From an uncultured Clostridium sp. (GTDB lineage: Bacteria > Bacillota > Clostridia > Lachnospirales > Lachnospiraceae): DNA of 18,844 nucleotides. The notes beneath the pieces are model-generated. The model worked only from the letters and a program-made list of their open reading frames with translations, did not search any database and was not told the DNA's origin. Made by a program: the position numbers and the translations under genes. Below, one piece after another: positions 14,139 through 18,844 of this stretch. The DNA is taken from assembly GCA_905192625.1 (NCBI GenBank), contig CAJJLI010000001.1, forward strand, positions 1 through 18,844, given 5' to 3'. The number at the start of each line of letters is the position of its first letter. Position 1 is the first letter of the stretch.

Positions 14139-14465
14139 ATGGCAGAAAGTAAGGGTACATTTCAAAAAATATATGAAGTGGTGAAAGAGATTCCTTGCGG
14201 AATGGTTGCATCGTATGGTCAAGTGGCTGAATTAGTTGGAAATAAAAGACTTTCACGCGTGGTAGGATACGCACTGCATTCCAATCCAGAACCAGGGATT
14301 ATTCCTTGTCATCGAGTGGTAACAAAATATGGGGAACTTTCAAAAGCGTTTGCATTTGGTGGTGAAAATAAACAGCGAGAACTTCTAATGAATGAAGGTG
14401 TAGGCTTTTTAGAGGATGATACCGTTGATATGGAAAAATATCAGTGGAAAAAACACGTGTTGTAA
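14139..14465 (+). CDS. MGMT-like DNA base-repair domain protein (short, catalytic PCHR retained)
   Basis: A 108-residue protein equal to the C-terminal DNA-binding domain of O6-methylguanine-DNA methyltransferase. YGQVAELVG is the helix-turn-helix, RVVGYALHSNP contains the arginine-finger region, and IPCHRV holds the alkyl-acceptor Cys57. Alkyltransferase-like (ATL) proteins of this size usually carry Trp or another residue in place of Cys. Here Cys is kept, but the N-terminal domain of full MGMT (about 160-180 residues) is absent. It may directly repair alkylated guanine or flag it for excision repair. AAAGGAAA (14124-14131) gives the ATG at 14139; an ATG at 14121 lies within that site and is rejected. 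It begins 30 bases after the permease stop in the same direction, so it may be the last gene of that transcript. Confidence 0.88.
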   Translation: MAESKGTFQKIYEVVKEIPCGMVASYGQVAELVGNKRLSRVVGYALHSNPEPGIIPCHRVVTKYGELSKAFAFGGENKQRELLMNEGVGFLEDDTVDMEKYQWKKHVL

Positions 14466-14470
14466 AGAAA

Positions 14471-14491
14471 TTTAGTCGTAGAAAGACTAAA
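14471..14491 (+). other. Short hairpin after the MGMT-like gene
   Basis: TTTAGTC (14471-14477) and GACTAAA (14485-14491) pair perfectly around GTAGAAA. No T-run follows, so it is at best a weak terminator or mRNA end structure. Confidence 0.35.
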
Positions 14492-14535
14492 ATCTTCATA
14501 TAGTTTAGAAACGAATAAATAGGGATGATGGGATT

Positions 14536-15510
14536 GTGAAAAAAGTTCTATCTATTGATGGCGGAGGCATGAAGGGGATTGTCTCTGCCATCGTTTTAAA
14601 GCACCTAGAGGAGAAACTTAAACTCTATAGTGGTAATGAGAATGCTAGGATTGCAGATTATTTTGATTTAATTGCTGGAACAAGTACGGGTGCAATCTTA
14701 ACAGCACTTTATCTGTTTCCAACTGAAAAAGGAGAATCAAAGTATTCCGCTCAGGAGATTCTTGATTTTTATTTGCTTTACGGAAAAGAAGTTTTTAGAA
14801 GAAATTACCTTTATCCATTTTACGGAGCCAAATATACAAATAAATCGTTAAAAAAATTACTTGATAATTACTTTGGGACGACAACGATTGGAGAATTACG
14901 AAAGCCTTGTCTTTTAACGTCTTACGATGCAACACAAAGGAAGGCTGTATTTTTTAATACAACATCAAGTAGAAAAGATCCACGGAGGAATTATTTATTA
15001 TCTGAAGCAGTTTTAGCTTCTACAGCAGCACCGACGTATTTCCCACCGAGCTGCTTAAAGGTTAAAAAGCAATGCTACAATTGTTTGATCGATGGTGGTG
15101 TAGTAGATAACAATCCAGCACTATGTGCTTGGGTTGAAGCCCTTAAGTTGCCAAAGTGTGACGGCTTAAATGATATCATGTTGTTATCGGTAGGAAATGT
15201 GAATAATCCAAGAAGTTATTCCTATGAAGAAGTAAAGAGATGGGGGCTTATTTCTTGGGCAAAGCCTATTTTGGATATTTTAATGGATGGCAGTGAACAG
15301 ACTGTTGACTATCAATTGAAACGTATTTATAAGTCACTCAATCGACCACAAGATTACTATCGCATGCAGTGGGTTGTAGAACAAGAAATACCAGCGATGG
15401 ATGATGTTTCAAATGAAGCAGTTGAAGAATTTTTAGGATATGGTGAAAAGTTAGCAATGCGAGAGAAATATCGAATTGATGAAATTGCAAAGAAACTTAC
15501 GAAGGTTTAG
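14536..15510 (+). CDS. Patatin-like phospholipase
   Basis: Predicted lipid acyl hydrolase with a Ser-Asp dyad. The oxyanion loop SIDGGGMKG lies at residues 6-14, the nucleophile Ser50 in GTSTG, and the partner Asp186 in IDGGVVDNNPA. The 324 residues fit a single patatin domain with a C-terminal helical extension. No signal peptide or membrane helix is visible, so it is likely cytoplasmic. The start is GTG at 14536, because nearby ATG codons are out of frame; AGGGATGATGGGA upstream supplies a moderate ribosome binding site. It lies alone between the MGMT-like gene and a bidirectional terminator. The motif set is close to that of bacterial CapV-type and plant-type patatins, but no nucleotide-cyclase or other anti-phage gene is adjacent. 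Membrane-lipid turnover is therefore the default reading. Confidence 0.92.
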   Translation: MKKVLSIDGGGMKGIVSAIVLKHLEEKLKLYSGNENARIADYFDLIAGTSTGAILTALYLFPTEKGESKYSAQEILDFYLLYGKEVFRRNYLYPFYGAKYTNKSLKKLLDNYFGTTTIGELRKPCLLTSYDATQRKAVFFNTTSSRKDPRRNYLLSEAVLASTAAPTYFPPSCLKVKKQCYNCLIDGGVVDNNPALCAWVEALKLPKCDGLNDIMLLSVGNVNNPRSYSYEEVKRWGLISWAKPILDILMDGSEQTVDYQLKRIYKSLNRPQDYYRMQWVVEQEIPAMDDVSNEAVEEFLGYGEKLAMREKYRIDEIAKKLTKV

Positions 15511-15547
15511 AGTATCTAGAGGTATCAAAAATTTAGCAATTAGAAAG

Positions 15548-15601
15548 AAAAAGTGTTGTAGGAACCAACTGGTGAACTGGTTCTATCTACAACACTTTTT
15601 T
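15548..15601. terminator. Bidirectional terminator between the patatin and GH2 genes
   Basis: AAAAAGTGTTGTAG (15548-15561) is paired perfectly by CTACAACACTTTTT (15587-15600), with an inner GAACCA/TGGTTC stem. A-run and T-run flank it on opposite sides, serving both converging transcripts. Confidence 0.92.
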
Positions 15602-15616
15602 AAGTTGAGGTAATTA

Positions 15617-17410
15617 TTATTTTAATTTTCTAGCATACACAGTTCTTTTGTTAAATTCCTGCAGCAAAGCCTTGTTGATCTGATTTACCTCTTTGTCGTT
15701 CACTTTTAAAACCTTACGATCGTATGTCATAATTCCATTAATCTCTTCTTCGATATCTGTAAGCTGAGTATAAACGCAAGCAGAGAGCCCGTTTTTTATT
15801 CCAGGAATAATCTTATTATAAAATAATTTATTGTACGCTTTTTGTAGGGAGTGTTTATTTCTATAAATTCGGTAACCATACATCTTGTCGCTGTAGCTAT
15901 GCTTTTTTAATTTCAGTGCATAACCACCGAACTCAGAAAGAATTACCGTACGTTTTTCTTTTTTAAAACGAAGTGGAGTAAAATAGATGTGAAGACTTTT
16001 TACATCACCTACATTTTGGTCAAACCATCCACTTGTACTATCAATTGTCCGGGTACTGTCAAGAGATTTCGCATAATTTGTAACTTGTAAAGCGTCAAAT
16101 TGTCCCCAACCTTCATTAAAGAGGACCCACATTGCAACACAAGGAAAGTTATACAGTAACTGTATCGTATCTTTTGTCTCTTGTAAAAAATCTTCTCTTC
16201 CGTATGCGTCGCTTCGCGAAAACATGTGATAATAATTGTCTTTTATCTTTTTTGATAAGCTTGTAAGTAATGTGGGAAAATAAGTGACAAACCACATATG
16301 ATAGGAACTTCCTCCGTTGATCATATCTTGCCATACCAGCATACCAATTTTATCGCAATGATAATACCACCTTAACGGTTCTATTTTTGCGTGTTTTCTA
16401 AGCATATTAAAACCTAAGTTTTTTGCTGTAAGTATATCATAAATCATTGCAGCATCACTTGGAGGCGTATAAAGACTTTCTGGCCAGTAGCCTTGGTCTA
16501 ATAATCCGTTATGGAAGTAAGGTTTATTATTTAAAAATAAGCGTTGTACTCCATTCTCATCGAAACCGCACGAAAATTTTCTCATAGCAAAATAACTCAT
16601 AACACTATCGTTTTGATAGCTAATTTTTACATCATATAAAAAAGGACTGTCTGGGCTCCATTCTTTGATGGTACTTAGTTTTATCGTAGCTTCGAGTATT
16701 CCTTTATATGAGTATTTCGCAACAATAGCATCTTTGTCATAGATAGTAAGATCAATATTATCTTGATGAAAAAAGAAAGAATCGTTATCGTTTGTAGTAA
16801 GTTTGATATGAACACTTGCTTCATCAAAAAGAGGTGTGATTTTTATGTCTTTTAGATAGTGACTCGGTACGCATTCCATCCATACCGTTTGCCATATCCC
16901 GCTAACTGGTGTATAAAACATGCCACTTGGATTTAGTTTTTGTTTTCCTCTAGAATGATAGGAGGTATCGGTTACATCTTTGACTCGAACAACTAAGGAG
17001 TTGATATCTTCTCTTAAAAAATCGGTGATGTCGACAGAAAAAGGAAGATATCCGCCGTGGTGAGTAGTAATTTCATGATTGTTTATATAAATAGTAGCAG
17101 TTTGATCCACCGCTCCAAAATGGAGAATGAGCCGATTGTCGTGATTTGATATTGGTGAGGTAAAATCCTTTTGATACCATAAATATTCATTGGGATTTAA
17201 ACGCCGATTAACACCAGACATTGCACTTTCTGGTGGAAATGGTACTAAGATTTTTCCCTCGTATTCCACTGGGAGTTCTATACTCTCTGAGAATAAATAG
17301 TTCCAATGTCCGTTTAAATTTATATAACTATTACGCCTTAAGTTTGGACGTGGATATTCTGGTAAAATGTTTTGTGGATTTAAATTTTGGCTAAAATGAG
17401 TTTTTAACAT
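15617..17410 (-). CDS. Glycoside hydrolase family 2 enzyme (beta-galactosidase / beta-glucuronidase-like)
   Basis: Retaining exo-glycosidase, probably releasing a terminal beta-linked sugar from plant or host oligosaccharides. The start is the ATG at 17410, 17 codons inside the longest frame, because GGAGG five bases before it is an ideal ribosome binding site; that gives 597 residues. Domains in order: GH2 sugar-binding jelly roll (about 20-185, with YLWYQKDF and HHGGYLPFSVDIT), immunoglobulin-like domain (about 190-285), and TIM barrel (about 290 to the end). The acid/base is Glu433 in LFNEGWGQF and the nucleophile Glu493 in LSEFGGYAL. NMLRKHAKIEPLRWYYHCD is the conserved barrel entrance. 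There is no signal peptide, so it acts on imported oligosaccharides. No sugar transporter or regulator adjoins it. Substrate specificity cannot be assigned from what is visible. Confidence 0.93.
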   Translation of the reverse strand: MLKTHFSQNLNPQNILPEYPRPNLRRNSYINLNGHWNYLFSESIELPVEYEGKILVPFPPESAMSGVNRRLNPNEYLWYQKDFTSPISNHDNRLILHFGAVDQTATIYINNHEITTHHGGYLPFSVDITDFLREDINSLVVRVKDVTDTSYHSRGKQKLNPSGMFYTPVSGIWQTVWMECVPSHYLKDIKITPLFDEASVHIKLTTNDNDSFFFHQDNIDLTIYDKDAIVAKYSYKGILEATIKLSTIKEWSPDSPFLYDVKISYQNDSVMSYFAMRKFSCGFDENGVQRLFLNNKPYFHNGLLDQGYWPESLYTPPSDAAMIYDILTAKNLGFNMLRKHAKIEPLRWYYHCDKIGMLVWQDMINGGSSYHMWFVTYFPTLLTSLSKKIKDNYYHMFSRSDAYGREDFLQETKDTIQLLYNFPCVAMWVLFNEGWGQFDALQVTNYAKSLDSTRTIDSTSGWFDQNVGDVKSLHIYFTPLRFKKEKRTVILSEFGGYALKLKKHSYSDKMYGYRIYRNKHSLQKAYNKLFYNKIIPGIKNGLSACVYTQLTDIEEEINGIMTYDRKVLKVNDKEVNQINKALLQEFNKRTVYARKLK

Positions 17411-17431
17411 AAGTACCTCCATATAAGGGGA

Positions 17432-17461
17432 AATATACCACATGTCATCTAATATTTCCAA
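17432..17461 (-). promoter_or_regulatory. Candidate promoter of the GH2 gene
   Basis: On the minus strand TTGGAA (17461-17456) and TATATT (17437-17432) are 18 bases apart. The implied leader is very short, with the ribosome binding site about 10-15 bases after the start of transcription. Confidence 0.35.
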
Positions 17462-17548
17462 TGGTTTGAAATTTATAATGTGTTTTATAATCTGTGAGTT
17501 GGGACAGTGATAGTATCCTATGATATTATATTAAAAAATTGTAAATTG

Positions 17549-17577
17549 TTTACGAAAACAAGTATGCGTGCTATACT
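17549..17577 (+). promoter_or_regulatory. Promoter of mazG
   Basis: TTTACG (17549-17554) and TATACT (17572-17577) are 17 bases apart, matching consensus at 4 and 5 of 6 positions. The inverted repeat TTGTTT-ACGA-AAACAA (17546-17561) overlaps the -35 and could be an operator. Confidence 0.55.
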
Positions 17578-17629
17578 TAAATCCAATGTTTAAAATATAA
17601 CGGATAGAAAAGTTCGGATGGAGGGCAAT

Positions 17630-18340
17630 ATGGAGTCAAAATATACACTCAAAGATTTAGAAGAGATTATAGCTCAGTTAAGAGCAGAAGACGGTTGTCC
17701 TTGGGACAAAGAGCAAACCCACAGTAGCTTAAAAAAATGCATGATAGAAGAGGCTTATGAAGTCGTTGAAGGCATTGATCAATACGAAGAATGTGGAGAG
17801 TATTTAAACTTAAGAGAAGAGCTTGGAGATGTATTGTTGCAGGTAGCAATGCATAGCCAAATTGCAAAGGAAGAAGGAATATTTACAATGGAAGATGTAA
17901 TACATGATGTTTCTACGAAAATGGTTCGTAGACATCCCCATGTATTTGGTAATAAATTGGTTGGCAGTGCAAAAGATGTCAATGCAAGTTGGGAAAATCT
18001 GAAAAAGAATGAAAAAAAAGAACGCAATGAAGTGGATACCTTAAGGCGTATACCTAAGGCATTTCCATCGTTACTAAGAGCCTCAAAGGTATTAAAAAAG
18101 GCGGAGGAATTGTACTATACTAGGGAAAAAGAGGCAGAGATCATAAGTTCCATGTGTTATGCAATTGAAGATTTAAGAAACGTTAATAAAGAAGAAAATA
18201 GTTTAAGAAGTAAACAACTTATTGGACAATTAATGCTTCAAATAACAAAACTTGCAAGGGGATACCGAGTTGATACAGAGGATGCTCTTAATGAAGCGTT
18301 GGAAGGGTATATTGATTCCCTCGAAGGAAAAAACAAGTAA
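17630..18340 (+). CDS. mazG: Nucleoside triphosphate pyrophosphohydrolase MazG
   Basis: Cytoplasmic enzyme that hydrolyses (d)NTPs to NMP and pyrophosphate, cleaning the nucleotide pool and influencing ppGpp levels. The N-terminal domain opens with LRAEDGCPWDKEQTHSSL. It keeps both metal-binding pairs, Glu41-x-x-Glu44 in EEAYEVV and Glu64-x-x-Asp67 in EELGDVLLQ, then RRHPHVFG. In two-domain MazG proteins a second such domain follows. Here the C-terminal half (LIGQLMLQITKLARGYRVDTEDALNEAL) has the fold pattern but lacks the acidic motifs, so it looks degenerate and probably serves dimerisation. GGAGGG at 17620-17625 supports the ATG at 17630 (236 residues) over the ATG at 17618. Lying upstream of an HU gene, it shows the usual clostridial order. 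Confidence 0.94.
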   Translation: MESKYTLKDLEEIIAQLRAEDGCPWDKEQTHSSLKKCMIEEAYEVVEGIDQYEECGEYLNLREELGDVLLQVAMHSQIAKEEGIFTMEDVIHDVSTKMVRRHPHVFGNKLVGSAKDVNASWENLKKNEKKERNEVDTLRRIPKAFPSLLRASKVLKKAEELYYTREKEAEIISSMCYAIEDLRNVNKEENSLRSKQLIGQLMLQITKLARGYRVDTEDALNEALEGYIDSLEGKNK

Positions 18341-18496
18341 TTGGATAATTTCAGAAAAAAGTACAATAAATTACGTATATTTACTAATATTTGAAGAAAT
18401 AATAGGATATTAGAACTATAAAATAATTTATTTATTTATTTGTATGAATCTAGAGAAAAAAACTCTGTGATTTTGGAAATAAATGCAGAAAATTCC
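18341..18496. other. Intergenic between mazG and the HU promoter, no gene seen
   Basis: AT-rich, with a short run of ATTT repeats near 18425-18441. No clear terminator for mazG was found; AGAG/CTCT near 18452-18466 is too weak. Together with the promoter and leader listed next, it makes up the 341-base gap before the HU start codon. Confidence 0.45.
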
Positions 18497-18525
18497 TTGA
18501 CAAATGCGCTTAATAAGTTTATAAA
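18497..18525 (+). promoter_or_regulatory. Strong sigma-A promoter of the HU gene
   Basis: A perfect TTGACA (18497-18502) and TATAAA (18520-18525) lie 17 bases apart. Transcription should begin near 18532, which leaves a 5' leader of about 150 bases. Confidence 0.82.
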
Positions 18526-18533
18526 TAGATTGA

Positions 18534-18636
18534 AGGTGAAATCACATATAATGTGCATTTTAAGCGTATTCACCTGAATGCCCGAAAGATGAGCAATGGC
18601 TCTATGGGGACGTGTGAGATAATCGGATATGATTAT
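18534..18636 (+). promoter_or_regulatory. Structured 5' leader of the HU gene (three hairpins)
   Basis: AGGTGAA (18534-18540) pairs with TTCACCT (18569-18575) and encloses CACAT-ATA-ATGTG (18543-18555). CCC (18581-18583) and GAGC (18591-18594) pair with GCTC (18599-18602) and GGG (18606-18608) around an AATG tetraloop with internal loop GAAAGAT. ATAATC (18619-18624) pairs with GATTAT (18631-18636). No known riboswitch class was recognised. It may be an autogenous control or RNA-stability element for HU. Confidence 0.45.
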
Positions 18637-18681
18637 TCAGAAAGAACTATTATAATAATACTTTAGAGGAGGAGTTTATCC

Positions 18682-18795
18682 ATGAACAAAGCAGAATTAG
18701 TTGCAGCTATTGCAGAAAAAACAGAATTATCTAAAAAAGATTCCGAGAAGGCATTAAAAGCATTTATCGATGTTGTAACAGAAGAATTAACATGA
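18682..18795 (+). CDS. HU-family nucleoid DNA-binding protein, N-terminal part, frame broken after residue 36
   Basis: HU is a small dimeric histone-like protein of about 90 residues that bends and compacts DNA. MNKAELVAAIAEKTELSKKD and then SEKALKAFIDVVTEEL match the HU helical arm exactly. AGGAGG at 18667-18672 gives the ATG. Instead of continuing into the usual glycine-rich GFGTFE region, the frame reads Thr and then TGA at 18793-18795, and the following bases differ in composition from everything before. The gene is probably intact in the organism and is interrupted here by a foreign or mis-joined tail. A true insertion is possible. Confidence 0.85.
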   Translation: MNKAELVAAIAEKTELSKKDSEKALKAFIDVVTEELT

Positions 18796-18844
18796 GTTGT
18801 CCTTTGCTATCGGGGTCCGCGGTACTAATGTGCAGGCCTGGACT
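18791..18844. other. Compositionally foreign tail at the right edge
   Basis: These 54 bases are about 56% G+C against roughly one third in the rest of the window. They cut the HU reading frame. One plus-strand frame is open to the edge and reads ELSFAIGVRGTNVQAWT; two minus-strand frames are also open. No known element end was recognised. Assembly artefact at a contig end or a mobile-element border are the two readings. Confidence 0.6.

Noticed and set aside
14536..15510. Patatin gene as part of a CBASS anti-phage operon
   Set aside because: No nucleotide cyclase, accessory Cap gene or other defence gene is adjacent; both neighbours are unrelated and a terminator follows.
18424..18441. ATTT tandem run after mazG
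   Set aside because: Only about four short units in very AT-rich DNA; not distinguishable from background.
18534..18636. HU leader as a known riboswitch (c-di-GMP, THF, ZTP, fluoride)
   Set aside because: The conserved core sequences of those classes could not be found by eye; it is left as an unclassified leader.

Overview
The window is AT-rich (roughly one third G+C by eye), densely coded and uses strong AGGAGG-type ribosome binding sites. It carries an endospore regulator (SpoVT). This points to a spore-forming Firmicute of the clostridial / Lachnospiraceae type; the species is not asserted. No rRNA, tRNA, CRISPR array, transposase or phage gene was seen. The left edge cuts into mfd, and the right edge cuts into an HU gene whose reading frame breaks into G+C-richer sequence.

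Layout. (1) 1-2105: 3' end of mfd, then a PrsA-like foldase lipoprotein closed by a long terminator. (2) 2361-4703: a three-gene operon of a small XRE regulator, a NatA-like ABC ATPase and a NatB-like permease, followed by a 15-bp perfect hairpin. (3) 5137-8161: a metal-resistance module of an ArsR/SmtB repressor, a free CopZ-like HMA protein and a Zn/Cd/Pb-type P1B ATPase. A perfect consensus promoter sits between repressor and HMA gene with two overlapping palindromes as likely operator. (4) 8194-10305 (minus): an LTA-synthase-like membrane phosphotransferase with a Thr/Pro linker and an extra C-terminal beta-rich domain. (5) 10640-12145: truA-like pseudouridine synthase and spoVT. (6) 12213-14465: an unusual cluster of inverted repeats touching the start of an unrecognised gene, whose 3' end overlaps a LAT-type amino-acid permease; then a short MGMT-like protein. 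(7) 14536-15510: patatin-like lipase. (8) 15617-17410 (minus): glycoside hydrolase family 2 enzyme. (9) 17630-18795: mazG, then a promoter, a structured 5' leader and the start of an HU gene.

Mfd, PrsA, SpoVT, MazG and HU form a familiar clostridial housekeeping and sporulation backbone; the metal, transport, envelope, lipase and glycosidase genes look like lineage-specific modules placed between its members. Most of the window is ordinary. The items most worth a second look are the complementary-loop repeat cluster at 12213-12296 with the orphan gene behind it, the HU leader, the operator-bearing metal promoter with a split HMA domain, and the abrupt sequence change at about 18790. No convincing new defence or mobile system was found.
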